From positions 20,164 to 84,163 of the forward strand of contig NAVB01000082.1 in assembly GCA_002179805.1 (NCBI GenBank): 64,000 nucleotides of DNA. Direction: 5' to 3'. Below, piece by piece: positions 31,028 to 43,314 of the stretch. This stretch comes from Acanthamoeba lenticulata. Its lineage: Eukaryota; Discosea; Longamoebia; Acanthamoebidae. Both the position numbers and the translations under genes were made by a program. How positions within the stretch are numbered: position 1 is the first letter of the stretch; each line of letters begins with the position of its first letter. A model generated the notes under the pieces. The model saw nothing but the letters and a program-made list of their open reading frames with translations. It had not been told where the DNA came from and made no database searches.

Positions 31028-32340
31028 ATGGAAAGAACAACGCCAGTGCCGATTGTGCCTTCATTTGCAAGCACACCGCTGAACTTTGCTCCGTTCTGCA
31101 CGCGGTGGGTGCCTTCGTCAGCCCGCCTCCTGGCGGTGGGCTGCCACCAGAACGGCTCCACCACGACGGGCGGGCTACACGTTTACAAGCTTGCGATGCA
31201 AGAGGACGCTGGCCAGTTGCAACTCGTGGTGGACGCCACTAAGCAGAAGAAGGCAGGTGTAGGGCGAGCAGGGCTGAAGTGCGGCACCTGCAATCTCAGC
31301 AAATCCGATGCCCGCCAGCTCGCTGTGGGCGATTTTGAAGGCCGCATCACTGTGTTGGACATTGAACGCTTGGGCAGCGCGGAGACCTCCCCTACGACCT
31401 TCACTATTGACGGCGGGCACGACCAGATTGTAAACGCCATCGATGCCGTGCCCAATCTCATCCTCTCTGGTTCGTGCGCTTCGACTTGCCCTCAGCGTCA
31501 TGAAGCCTCAACAACATGCCCTGTGTCCACCACGCAGGCGGCAGAGACGGGCGGGCCTGCGTGTGGGACGTGCGGCAGCCCCCGTCCAAGGGGCCTGTGG
31601 CCGAGCTGGCCTTTGCCGAGAGCGACTGCTGGGCGGTGGCCTTTGCCAACAGCGGCGGCGCTACGCCAGAGGGCTTCTTCGCCGGCTACGACGACGGGAC
31701 CGTGTATCTGACCGACCTTCGTCAACACACCCGGCCACGTTGGCAGCACCGCCTCGTGCGCAGCTCGGGCATCTGCTCTCTGGCCTGTCACGACGTGCGC
31801 CTCCCCTTCGCTTGACTGGCTGGCGATACGCTTTGCCACTGACGAGACCTAATGGCGGATTTGATACTGCGCAGGCCAAGCTCCTGGCGACCACCGTAGA
31901 CGACCACCTCACGCTGTTTGATCTCGACCTCGGCGCGGCGTCGTCGTCGGCCCAGCCAGCCAACAGACCGGTCCTACGGCGCGAGTCCCGGGTCGAGCCC
32001 ACGCTGCGACCGCCAGAAGCTCGCGACGCCACCATGTGGGATGCCCGCTTCAGCCCGCACAACCGGGCCTACTTCATGAGTGCAGGTCCGTCGTACTCTC
32101 TCTCTCTCTGTGCTTTGCTTGTGGTTTCATGTGGACTAACAACAAGCAACAACAGGAGGCAATGGCTATCTCGACTTGTACAAAGCCGACGGTGCGACTG
32201 TCCGAAGCGTGGCGAGCGTCGCCGCCGTCAACCAGCCGCTCCTCTCCTTTGACTGGAACGCGGGCAAGGAGGGGCTCTTTACCTGGGTCTCCCTCGAGAA
32301 GACGCTGCACGTCGGCTTCGTGCCCACGCCTCTGCGGTAG
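31028..32340 (+). CDS. DNAAF10: WD40 protein DNAAF10 (WDR92/Monad)
   Basis: Exons 31028-31469, 31538-31794, 31875-32085 and 32156-32340 join in phase. The protein matches WDR92 along its length: FCTRWVPSSARLLAVG (like the family's CKWVP motif), LKCGT, AVGDFEGRI, GHDQIVNAIDA, GGRDGRACVWDVRQP, DCWAVAFAN, AGYDDGTVYLTDLR, KLLATTVDDHLTLFDL, MWDARFSPHNR, SAGGNGYLDLYK and LLSFDWNAGKEGL. It forms one seven-bladed propeller. In animals and algae it works with the R2TP-like prefoldin complex, mainly to fold axonemal dynein heavy chains. Confidence 0.9.
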
Positions 32341-32500
32341 GCCCTGTACAGCCAAGAGACGCTTGGCACAAGCTACATACGTGAAATACAGCCCTAGGGC
32401 TATTCCAGTTCCATGCCAACGGCACAAAAGGAAAAAAGTCAACTCGATTTAAGGTGTTTTGTTTCTTTTGATTTTTGATTTTTGACAGTCCCGAAGGGGG

Positions 32501-33801
32501 ATGAAGACGAGGCGGTGGTGCACCGCCCTCAACTTGTTCCTCTTTGTGTTCTTTATGGCTTGCATGAAGCTCCTGTTGGACTTCTCAGCCACATCTGCCT
32601 ATTGGAACTATGACGAGTCCTCTGTGCACTCCACGACCTGGCCTCTTGCTCCTCCACCTCGGGGGGCCGCCTTCTGCTTTATCGTGTCTTCTCTTCCTAA
32701 TGAAGAGGACCAACCTTGTGCGCCGCGCTTCTCTCTCATCCCTGCTGTTGGGCGAAGCTGTCGAGAACCGCTGCTTGCCAACCAGACACGTTTCGTCCTC
32801 TCTGAGGCCGACAAAGCCGAGCAGTTCACGATTGCGTTCATCACTCTGCTGACCCGGCTTGACTACCTCAAGTGGGCTTTGAGCCACTATGATGGACATC
32901 CGTCAGTTGCAGCTATACTGGTGGTTGTGCCGCCAACAAATACAACAATGCCAACGGCAAAGGAGCTGGGGGTCAACCAGACCAAGGTCACCTTCATTAC
33001 CAACATGCCCTTTGACTCACTTAACAACAGGTGCGTCACCTTGCAAAAGCTGCTCTGCGCTATCACTCTAACATGGCGGTCGTTGAGCTGCAGATTCGCG
33101 GTGGCTGACTTGGTGCGCACGGAAGCTCTGCTCACCAACGATGATGACATTGTGTTCTCTCGCGAAGGTCTCGAGGCCGCTTTTCGGGTGCCTAACCGCG
33201 TGCTGCCTCTTGTGACTATCGCGCATCTCGTCTCACACGCAGCACAAACGCAGTTGTGGCAGCTCAACCGCAAGTCCATCGTGGGAAAGGACGGTCGTGC
33301 CACCAATCCAGGCGTCTACCTGGCTCGACAGCCAATCTGCTCGAACCTCGTCTTGACGAACCTCGCCTTTGTCTCCACTTCCCTCTTGCGCGCGTACTAC
33401 AACCGATTGGACCATCGAACTGGGGTTGCACGCAACATGGTCGATACCTACTTCAATTGCGAGGACATCGCCTTCAACAGCGTCGCTGCCACCACCATTG
33501 CCCAGACGCCCGTGCTCGTTCGACTGGTCGGCGCTACGACCCACCACTACATCAAACACCAGTTCGTCACCAGCCTCTCTGCTTTATGACAAGTCGTTGC
33601 GCTGAGACTTTATGTACATCATGATGATGTTCTGTGGTGGTGATGGACAGGACGGGGCTGAGCGACAACCCCGACCACGTCGAGGAGCGCAAACAGTGCA
33701 CCCGAGAGATGACGGAGCTCTATGGCAAGTGGCCGCTGGAGCGACCAGCCGTCACCTACGACGTCCCCGTGCCCGTCCTCCCGAGCGCTGCGCCTACATA
33801 A
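32501..33801 (+). CDS. GT64 exostosin-type glycosyltransferase, type II membrane protein
   Basis: Exons 32501-33030, 33094-33561 and 33651-33801 join in phase. After a short cytoplasmic start (MKTRRW) comes one signal-anchor helix (LNLFLFVFFMACMKLLL), then the GT64 catalytic domain: the NNRF start, ALLTNDDDI (metal and UDP-sugar binding D-D-D), LVLTNLAFVSTSLLRAYY, VDTYFNCEDIAFN and the closing GLSDNPDHVEERKQC. Family members add N-acetylhexosamine (heparan sulfate EXT/EXTL enzymes and plant sphingolipid or wall enzymes) in the Golgi. The acceptor here cannot be read from sequence. Its stop lies 8 bp inside the coding end of the opposite-strand MICAL gene. Confidence 0.85.
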
Positions 33802-36800
33802 AGTGCGTGACGGTCATCTTCTTGTAGCGCGTCTTGGGGTCGATGGTGAAGGCGCCCAGGTTGCTCTGCAAGTCGTCCGGCGAGGAGGACACCATGACCT
33901 TGAACTCGGCCACCCACTCGTCGAGCAGCTGCTGGTCCTGCTCTGACGACCCGCCGCGCTCAAACAGCGTCTTGATCATCCACGCCGTGTCCAGCGCGCC
34001 CAAGATCGCTCGATTGGCGCCCGTCCCTGCACACCATTTCGGGCTGTGAGCCGCACAACACGGCACAGGCGAGGGCCACTGGGCTGCTGAGTTCAGTTGG
34101 GGCTTGGGGGCGCACCTTGCGGCCAGAAGGGCTCCACGAGCGAGTCGCCGACGAGGGCCAACAGCAGCTTGGCCGATCCCTCGCACACGATCTTGGCGGG
34201 GGCCGTGGCCTGTTGCTTCCTGCGGCGCTCAAAGAAAGGTCACGTCAGCTCTCGGAAGCCAGATGAGGACGAGGATCAAGAGGAAGAGGACGCACTTGCT
34301 AAAGTCAAAGATGGCGACGTCGTCGGCGCCGCGGCTGTTCTTCATGAAGGCGCAGTGGGCCGGGAGGGAGATGTGGTCGGCCACCTCGCGCACGTAGGCC
34401 ATGAGCTTCTCGTAGTCGACGTTCTCGCGGCTCAGGAGGACCGTCTCCACGGGGCCGTCCTGCCGCAGCACGCCCCGGCGCAGCAGGCTGCTCCGCTTGG
34501 CGGTCATCACAAAGTAGTGCGTCTCGTTGCGGTAGTAGACCAGATTCTCGAGCTCGATGTCGCTCTTGGCCTTGAGCTCGTTGAAGAAGGGCTGGTTGTA
34601 GATGGCCAGCAGGCCGAACTCGTCGAGCTGCTTCTCCTCGGGCGTCTGCGTGTTGACAAAGTTGGCCGTGATCCCGATCGCGTCGCTCCCTGCCAATGCG
34701 GCGGCGCGCCGAGTCGAGTTGTGTCAGCTTCGAGCGGTTGTGCGCGCTGCGGTCAAGGTGGACGATCATCATCTTGCGCGCGTACATACCCTTGAAGAGC
34801 TTGCGCTCAAAGCCAAACTCGTCGGCGATGCACGAGCGCTCGCCATCGGCGCCGACCAGCACGTTGAACCGCAAGTCGTCGACTTCCTCGATCGGCTCCT
34901 GGATGAAAGGAGTCGTCAGCAAACTCGAGCACGAGCGAAGAGACAACAACAACAACGACGACAAGAAGAAGAGGGCGAGACCTTGGACTTGACGGTGGCC
35001 CGCCAGAGGCCGGTGCCGGGCTCGGGTCCCTGCGCGCCGGCATAGGCGCCTCGTCGGTAGTTGAGGCCCAGCATGAGCGCCACCTTAAGCAGCACGAGCT
35101 GCAGCCGCCGGATCGACACATGACTGTTGTTGTAGATGATGATGATGAGAGAAAGTGAAGAAGAAGGGCTCGTGAGGTGAGGTTCTGGCGAGCCTTGAGG
35201 CTCATGAAGAGGAGGACGATGGCGCGTCTGCGTACTTGATACCGCCGGTGCAGAACTGGGGGTAGAGAAACTTGGCCCCGATGTTGCGGAGGTCGCGGAT
35301 GGACGAGTTCCAGATGTGCAGCAGGTTGTGCCTGGTGAAGCGCTTGCGCATCTCGACCACCGTCACGCGGCTCCCCAGCAGCAGCGCCTCGATCGCCGTC
35401 CGCAGGCCTCCAGGGCCGGCGCCCACCACGAGCACGCGGGGCTTCTCGGCCGACTCGAGCACGTACTCTTTCTGGGCAGTCATTGAAGCCACGTTTGTTG
35501 AGGACGAGGACGAGGTTCATGAAGAAGAAGAAGAAGAAGTACCTGCGCACGCTTCTTGTCGAGCAGCTGGAAAAAGGGCTTCCAGCGCGGGAGCCCGTTC
35601 AAGCGGTCGCGCACGGCCGCGTAGGCCTGACCCCCGGTCGCGTCGCTGGGCGCCTGGCAGGCGGCCTTGAGCTCGTCCCACAGGCGGCGCGCCTCGAGAG
35701 GCTCCTCCGAGGCCACGAAGGCGTCCCACAGCTGCGAAGGCCCGGCCGCCCGCGCCTCGCCCGAACTGCTGCTGCTGCTCGAGGTAGACGTGGGCGACGT
35801 CGTCTTCTCGGCAAGCTGCGATGCCTGTGAGGTGGGCGCAGGCGAGGACGACGCGATCGACGTCGTCGTGGAGGGCACGGGATCGGCCGCAGGACTCTTC
35901 TGCGCCGGCGAGACGGTCGGCTCCTCGGACAAGGGCGTGGGCGTGGGCACTGGCGCTGGCGACGATGCCATTGCCGCTGTCGATAACGATGTGGGCACCG
36001 GCGCGGCAGCGGCTGCCTTCTGCTGGGCAATGGGCGCCGGTTCCCGGTTGGGCTCCTCAGGCGCCCGGGGCAGAGGCGAGACCGCCTTGACGGGCGCAGA
36101 AGAAGAAGAAGAAGAAGAGGAAGCCACAGGCGGAGGCGAATCGGGCGGACCGCCAGCGGTGGTGCCGGTGGAAAGGGCGGCCGTGAGGGCGGCCTCGGCC
36201 GCGGCGGCCACGTGAGGCGCGTCGTCTGCGCGAGACCCAAAGATGTGCTGGTAGGCCCGAAGGAAGTCGGACTCGACCAGCGGGGCGCCGTTCTTCTCCT
36301 TCTGGATCTCCTGGAGCACGCTCACGATCGAGGGCGCCAGCTCCTGCTTGAGCTGGTAGAACTCGTCTGATCAGAGCGCCCCAAGTCGACTGTTGTGAGA
36401 AAAAGGCACGCCCGAGGCAGCGATGGAGAGAGTCGAGGCGGAGGCGCGCACGTTTGTCAATGATGCCGTTGCCGTTGTCGTCGAAGCGCTCAAACAGCTT
36501 CAGAATGTCGACGATTTGCTTCTCGCTCAGGGCTGCCCAAGACCGTTCGTCCGTCAGCCGTCATCAGGCCCCGGGCCAGCAGAGAGAGAGGAACGGCGTA
36601 CAGGGGAAGGAAGGGCTGATCAGGCGGGCGAGCTCCATGCGCTCATCGGCGAAGAGGGTGTGATAGCCCGCCAAGATCTCCTCCAGGTTGAGGTCGCCGC
36701 TTTAGTTGTTGTTGTTGTTGTTGTGCTGCGGGCGTCAGCACCAGACCCACGACTCTGGAAGGGTTGGGATGTCACCCCGAGGGGAGGGAAGAAGGAACCT

Positions 36801-37203
36801 GTCGTCCTTGTCGAGGGCGGAGAAGACGAGGTCGACCAGCATCTTGTCGGCCGAACCGGCCACTGTGGCCGATCCGCTCTTTCGGAACTCTTCGAGGAGG
36901 ACCTTGAATTCCTCTGTACGAACGGCGTCAGCGAGGGCAGGGGGAGAGGCTACCTTTCACATGAACACCCACAGCGCACCTTTGTCCACCTTTCCATTGC
37001 GTTCACGGTCGGCTTTCTCGAACAAGGCGATCACTTTTTCGATCTCTTGCACGCTTTCAATTTCTATCCTCCACCACACACGCTTCAGGTCATGTCCCCC
37101 TTCCTTCGCCATGCAGGAAAAGAGGAAAGGAGGACCAACCTGGGAATTGGTGGTGAAGAAGCACCGCAAGGCCTCTTCGTCGAACGTTGCCCATCTTTTG
37201 CAT
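33794..37203 (-). CDS. EF-hand and MICAL-type flavin monooxygenase fusion
   Basis: Twelve exons join in phase: 37203-37140, 37063-36980, 36913-36799, 36699-36602, 36532-36452, 36366-35543, 35471-35236, 35123-34982, 34898-34790, 34689-34296, 34219-34116, 34026-33794. The N-terminal part has three canonical EF-hand loops (DRERNGKVDKEE, DKDDSGDLNLEE, DDNGNGIIDKHE), two of them completed only by splicing, and a degenerate fourth. A Ser/Pro/Ala linker of about 150 residues follows, then a complete MICAL flavin domain: FFQLLDKKRAQKEY, VLVVGAGPGGLRTAIEALLL (FAD GxGxxG), LLHIWNSSIRDLRNIGAK, HVSIRRLQLVLLKVALMLG, FNVLVGADGE, GITANFVN, ENLVYYRNETHYFVMTAK, VGDSLVEPFWPQGTG, LGALDTAW. MICALs use NADPH and FAD to oxidise actin methionines and take filaments apart. 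CH and LIM domains of animal MICALs are absent. Confidence 0.93.
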
Positions 37204-37692
37204 GTTGAGCAGAAGTGTGTATTGTTGTGAATCGGGGGGGGGGTCGATGTAGGAGAGGGAATGTGGCGTAAAGGAAGTGCTGGTTGTGAGAAAAGAAGAG
37301 CTGGGGTGGGGTGTGTTGCTGGAGTGTTGGCTGTAAATTGGAGAGAGAACAGGAAAGTTGACAAAGCAGTCTGAGAAGGAAGGAGAACGAAGGGGCGTGA
37401 TTGGCCTCGCCTGAGTCGGTCACACGCCAAGGCACGGAGTTGAGCTGAAAACGCAACGTTTTTCGTCCGCGTTTCTGTGCTGCCGCCAACCTGGCGAAGA
37501 AAACCCGATGGAAACAGAAAAAATAATAACAAAGAAAATGAAGAGAAGGGCAAGAAGGTGTGCATGTTGGGCTGTACATGACCAGGATAATGGGATGAGG
37601 GAAAAAACATTATAAAGTTGTTCATTACGATGAGTACGATCAGCAGCTACATGTTAGCTGTCCCCCTTCACTGGCCAGTCTGGGGACGTGGA
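37204..37692. other. Intergenic between MICAL start and BAG6 end
   Basis: Probable promoter and 5' untranslated region of the MICAL gene and the 3' end of BAG6. A G run (about 37231-37239) is the only simple feature. No gene seen. Confidence 0.45.
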
Positions 37693-40600
37693 TTAATTAA
37701 TCAGTGAGTCAAGAAGGTGATCATAAAATTGGAAAGCAAGGATGGTCACCTTCTGGCGCTTGGCGAGCTTGGGGAGGGAGCCAGAGAGGTAGGCCTCGCT
37801 GAGAGGCGCGGCCGGCGGGGCGAGGGCCTGCCTGAGGTCGTCATCAGCCAGGGTCTGCCTCCACGAAGATGGCATGACGTCCTCGTCTTCATCGTCGCCC
37901 TCATCGTCGTTCTCGTCGTCACCCTCGTCGTCCTCGTAGTCAAGCTCGTCCTCTCGCTGACGTCGCGTGGCGTTCTGCTGCCCAGCCTGCGCCGTGGCCC
38001 GCGCCTCGCGGATCTCCTGGCTCGCCTAGCGACATAATATTCGGCATCTCATGAGTTCGGGAGGACGAAGAAGAAGAAGGCGCGACGACCAGGGAACGCA
38101 CCTGTGTCTGAGAGTAGATCCGCATGACGTAGGTCGTGATGAGATCGGCCGCGGCCTCACGCATCTCGCCCGACACGAAGCTCAGCCTCTGCGTCACAGT
38201 TGAAGATTAAATGAGCCCTCCAGTTTAGGCAACAAGAAGGGAGGGGAGGGAAAATTACGGAGAGGAGGAAGAAGCGAAGGAACTGCGGCACGTCGCTGAT
38301 CCCGTTACGGAAGGCGCCAGCGAGGCGGGTCACCAGCTCGACCGACAGATCACGAGCCCTGGAGGCGCGCCCACGAGTCGAGGGGGGAGGGACGGACTCA
38401 AGTGAGACGCCATGCCAACCACAAGCACGACACGTGAACAAGTCGCCCAGCATTGCGTGGGACGCACCAATCGCGCAGACCGGTCGCGAAGGGATGCGGC
38501 ACGACGGGGGACGGGTCGGCGGGCGCCAAGATGAGCCTCAGCAGCTGTGGTGTGTGCGCGCCAAAGGCCTCCACCGCTGCGGCACATATAGGGACGTGGA
38601 CATGAGGGGAGAGACGGAGTGAGGCTCAGGCGGGCGGCAGCGGCGGCCAAGCGGAAAAACCCCAAACGAACCGGCAGAGGTCAGGCCGGCGCCCGGGTTG
38701 AGCTTGGCAAGGATCTCCGGAGGGAGGGAAGAGTCGTCCATGGAGGCGGAGACGGCGCCCACGATCTCTTCCTTGAGGCCCCACAGCTGCTCGTCGTTGA
38801 CGTCGGCGCCGGGCTCGATCCCGGCGTGGTGGCGCAGGTAGGCCGCGATCGGGCCACGCAGGTTCTCCGTCGGCGCCAGGTTGCCCTGCAGGATGGAGAC
38901 CACATCGGCCGGCCTCAGACGACCCAAGATGATCCCGAGGATCTCGCCAAGCACCGTATCTGTGCCACCACATCAGGTAAGTTTCGTGTCTGCAAATGGC
39001 GCGTGGCTCGTGCGCCTGTGGCAAGAGGCATTCGCACCGTCCTCGCCGGGCGGGGGCGAGCCAGGCTGGTCCATGGTGGTTAGGAGCTCGGCCAGCGTGC
39101 CGCCGCCCGAGCCGGCCATCGCCTGGGTGAGCATGGTCATCAGCCGGTCCCGGTCAGACCCGCTCGCGGGAGTCGAGGCCACGGGACCGCTGGCGCTCGC
39201 GGTGGCGCCGGGCGCGCCAGGCTGGGGGGCCATCAGGCTCGAGAAGATGGCGTTGAAGTCCATCGGCGGTGGGGCTGCGCTTCCTGCTGGGGTAGACGAT
39301 CGACGGTCAACGCGGCAGCCATCCGTGCAGTCAAGCGCCCACGAGGAGGGCATGTCACATACCTTGTGCGCCGCCTGCGGCAGAACCGGCGGATGGCGGA
39401 GGCTGAGACAGCGACTGTAGGATGTTGCCAAACATGGAGCTCAGCGCAGGCGGCTGCACAAAGACCACCATAAATTAGGCAGGTTCTTTCGTCAGATAAC
39501 TTGTTCGTGCGTAGGGAAGCGGGTGCGTACGAGGCCTGGCGGGGCAGCGGCCGCGGGGGCGGGCGAGGGCCGGGAGGCAGCCGGCGCGGCAGTCTGCGCG
39601 GCCGCAGGCGGCGCGTTGGCCGGAACCAGAGGAGGCAGGACAGGAGACGGCGGTTGTTGCTGCTGCCGCTGCACTTGAGGTGATTGTTGCTGCTGTTGTC
39701 CAGCGGTTTGCTGCTGCTGCGGGGGCACGGAAAGGCCCTGAAGCACTTGTGACAGCATGGCATTCAGGTCGAGCGGAGCAGCCGCTGAGGCCGACGCCGC
39801 CTGCGCACCGCCCTGAGCGGGCTGCTGTCCCTGCAATCAATGATAGCCCCGGACCCGCCCGCCCAGTCCCTCCCCGTGAGAATGAAGTACTAATTTGGTT
39901 TGTTATTCACGCAGCGAGAGATGCGACCCACGGCATTTGGGACGGTCGTACCTGCTCCGACTCCGCGACGTTGATCTGCTGCGCGATCTGCTGGGCGAGC
40001 GGCATCACGGCGGGCATCAGCTGCGACATGAGACTGGCGAATGGTGTGCCGGCGGCTGGATGCGGCTGCTGCTGCTGTTGCTGGGGCGCAGACTGGGTGC
40101 CAGGAGTTTGCTGCTGCTGAGTTGGCGCTTGCTGGTGCTGATGAGGAACCGCGCCTGGCATGGGGAAGGTGAAGTGCTGCACGTTATGCTGGCCGCCGTG
40201 TGCGTGCGGGAACATGAAGGGGAAGGGCATTGGCGGCCTGGGCTGCTGCGCGCCCGACGCCTGGCCCGCAGCCGGCTGCTGCGGCGGAGCGAGGCTCATG
40301 ACGGCCGGAGTCAGGGCCAGGAAGTACGAGGTCAGCTGCTGGAAGAGAGGAGCAGACTGGGCCAGCAGCTGCCGGGACTCCTGGTAGGTCGCGCTCTCCG
40401 GCGCATCGTCCTGGTGGTGTACCGTAGTCAGCAAACCAAATTTAATCCGTATAAATGATAAATAGAAAAGAAGGACGAACCGCGGCCTGGGCCAGCCGTC
40501 GCCAAAGGGGGCGAGTGCGGTCGAGGAGATCACCGAGGGCGACCAGACGTTGAGCAGCGCGCCCCTGGGGCTGGAACTGTTCGGCACTGGTGGTCTGTGT

Positions 40601-41558
40601 CCCTGCGCTCAGGATAGTGTTGAGGAGCTGCTGCATCTGGTTTTCCACATTCTCGACGGGAGTCCAGACAACATTCTCCTGCGTCGCGACAAGGACGAGA
40701 AAGCCCATCGAGTCGAGATTTTGATTAAAAACACATAAATAAAGAAGAAATAAGAACAGTTGATCAGGCGCACATTGGGCGGGCCATGCGAGGGGGTGGC
40801 CGTCACGCGGATGGAAGTCGTCTGTACGGGCAAGCCGAGCGAGCCCAGCACACTGTTGATGAGCTGCGCGGGCGTCAGTTCAACCGCGCATGCTGAGGTA
40901 ACAGGGGAAGCAAAAAGAGAAGAGGGGAGGTGGCATACGTTGTCGAGCGCGGGCGGGGCGCCTCCACCGGCAGCGTTGGGCAGGGCAAAGGTGCCCATCA
41001 CGATGCTGCCCGGCCGCAGCTGGCCGACTCCCGGTGCACCGGGCACGATGGGTGCGCCGGGCATAGCGGGAGCACCAGCTGGGGCCCCAGCAGCAGGTTG
41101 GCGGGGCGCCTCCGGCGGTCGCTCCACCATGTGGAGCGTCAGACCGGCACGTATCGCTGTGTTCACATGGGCAAGCCGACAACGGTCAATCGGTTTACAT
41201 GAGGTTTGTATGCATGCAGGCAGGAAGGGAGGTCTATGTACAGTAGGAGCCAACGGTTTGATCATCCTTAAGGACCTTGCCCTGGAAAATGAGGCGCTGT
41301 ACTGTGGGGGCTACATTTGTGGCGCTCGCGATCTTTGACTTGAATTCTGCGATGGTGGTCTAGTAAGGGGAAAGGAACTGCAAAGTTAGCTGTGGGGCGA
41401 TCACACGCTTGCAGAAGCAATGATTGAGGGGAGACAAAAAAGAGCAGGCGACGTACTGCAGAAGAAACCTCCACAGAGTGAACCTTGCCGTCCAGTGTCT
41501 TTACATTCACTTTGAACAGCTCAGATGCAGGGGCTTCTCCTTTCGTTTCCATCTCCAA
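37693..41558 (-). CDS. BAG6: BAG6 (Scythe/BAT3) ortholog, multi-exon
   Basis: Start ATG 41558 opens a ubiquitin-like domain built from three exons (41558-41457, 41359-41242, from 41156): FKVNVKTLDGKVHSVEV, TTIAEFKSKIASATNV, QRLIFQGKVLKDDQTVGSYS, LTLHMVERPPE. Then come Pro/Gln-rich tracts, the VMGTFALPN motif shared with BAG6, helical blocks (SEQFQPQGRAAQRLVALGD; LRPADVVSILQGNLAPTENL) and the C-terminal PLSEAYLSGSLPKLAKR, matching the conserved BAG6 tail (PLSDAYLSG). The Glu/Asp run at 37870-37960 is also typical of an acidic linker. BAG6 holds tail-anchored and misfolded proteins in the cytosol and nucleus and passes them to the GET pathway or to ubiquitination. Some exon boundaries in the middle are not resolved. 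Confidence 0.85.
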
Positions 41559-41799
41559 TTCAACAGAATGAACTATTTTTCGGGTGAATATTACTTTTTC
41601 TCTTTGTTGTTAAGTTTTTCTTTTCTTTTCATGTTTTGCTCATGTTTTGGCGCCAGCCGGCGAGCAGGCAAAAGCAACACGGCCATGCCTCAAGTGCCCT
41701 TTGTCGGCTTGGCCGCAAAAGCCACTTCGCCACAACAGCAATCACGTGGTCGCTCTTGTTGATAGACACATCTCATCACGCTGCACAACGTGGCGCTCC

Positions 41800-43031
41800 A
41801 TGGGCACTCCTTTGGTCAAGGATGGCCTGGTTAGCGAAGACGACATCTGGGGCATCTCTGCTCCTACTTTTCTGCGCCATTCCCTTGAGTATTGCCACAT
41901 CGTGGCCACAACTCTACACGACGCCAGCTCACTCGACTGCTCAAACGAGGTCTACGAAGGACCAGAAAGCCCGCTCGTCACCAAAGCCATCTTTCGTCAG
42001 TACGAGAGGGCGTACGAGAACGTAGAGCGCCTAATGAAGCTGTTCCTGAGCTTCAAGCGTGTAGTTTTCAACCCCAGCGCACCTGACGAGATCGTAAAAG
42101 GTGTAGGGCAACACCTCAAGACCAACACCAAAGAGCTGATGGTGATGCTAGAACGTCGGAATGTCTGTGCCTACGAGCACGAGCGCTTTACGTGCAAGGG
42201 GGTGCCCAGCTGCTACAAGCAACTGCAGGAGTCTCCTGTCGACTTCGCTACGAAACTCTCGAAGAATGCTCTCGCAACGCTGAGCTGTGCACTCAACTTG
42301 GCCAAAAGGTACAGCGTGCAGTCCTCCTGCACAAGATCTTCAGAAGAGCCATGACCTCGGGCTGACTGGTCTTCTACTCTGTGAAGGATGGTGGTGCCTG
42401 CCTTTCCGGACGACATGCACAGCGACGTTGGCGCCGCGTTTAACTCGCTATTGGCTTTCCCCGAAGAACCACCACGGCTTCACTTCTATGTTCCCTCACG
42501 CGTGCTGGAGTGCGACCCTTCGCCAAGCTTACTGAAGCATTCTGTTGACACTCTTCTTCTTCTGTTTTATGTACCTCCAGACTGCTTGATCGCGAGGATG
42601 CAGAGTACGTTCGAGCTCTTTACGGCTTCACCTCCACCCGTGAGGCCAGCAAACAAACAGTTCTCGCACCGCCACGGTATCCACTGCCGTACTGAGGAGC
42701 GTTTACTCTCACTCCTTCTCCTTACTTGCCCAATCAACAGCTCTCGGCTGAGCCCTTCACGCCACAAGTTCAAGACCACCCCCGAGGTTCACGAGACTCA
42801 TCTTGTGCCTCGCAAGGTTGTAGATAGCTCTTCTCTTCCTTCGCTCAACTTCTCAACGGTTCCTCTGCTGCGCTTTAGGCCCGGTGTGCGCGGTACAACT
42901 TGGGCTGCTGCCAGGATTCAGAGTGCCAGTTCGTGCATGTGTGCACGACCTGCGGCGAGCCTGGGCACGTGGGTGCAGGTTGCAGTGCTGACGGCCAGCA
43001 GCAAGCGCGCAAGTCCCCAACTTCGAGCTGA
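41800..43031 (+). CDS. CCCH plus CCHC zinc-finger protein of unknown role
   Basis: Best model: exon to 42308 (NLAKR), 42387-42543, about 42596 to the donor before GTACTG near 42691, about 42739-42810, then from 42880 to the stop at 43031; most phases agree. The last exon carries a CCCH-like finger (C-X7-C-X4-C-X3-H in RCARYNLGCCQDSECQFVH) immediately followed by a zinc knuckle (CTTCGEPGHVGAGC). Such pairs bind single-stranded RNA. The first 170 residues are helical and match nothing I know. The start is uncertain: ATG 41800 is the first in-frame ATG, but an upstream exon is possible. Confidence 0.6.
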
Positions 43032-43314
43032 GCGCTCAATGGTGTGAGGTGTCGCACTGGCGAGGTGCTCACGAGCTCGGCGGGCTTCACTACCCCCTCC
43101 CTCTTTCTCCTCAGCTCGCGACAAACTTGTAGCCGTTGGTCGTAAGGCTTAGAAACAGCGAACATGGAGACATGGCCAGAGGGGGCGCAAAAGAGGCAAA
43201 AAAAGATGTGATGTGGGAATTTGCTTGTATTCACGTCGTCAGTCGCACGAACGCGCCCAAGGAGTGTGTCGATCCGAAAGAAGGAGGAAAGGGTATCGCG
43301 CCTCGTCTTACTTC

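Noticed and set aside
34097..34795. Plus-strand ORF of 232 codons opposite the MICAL gene
   Set aside because: It is the antisense shadow of well-supported MICAL exons.
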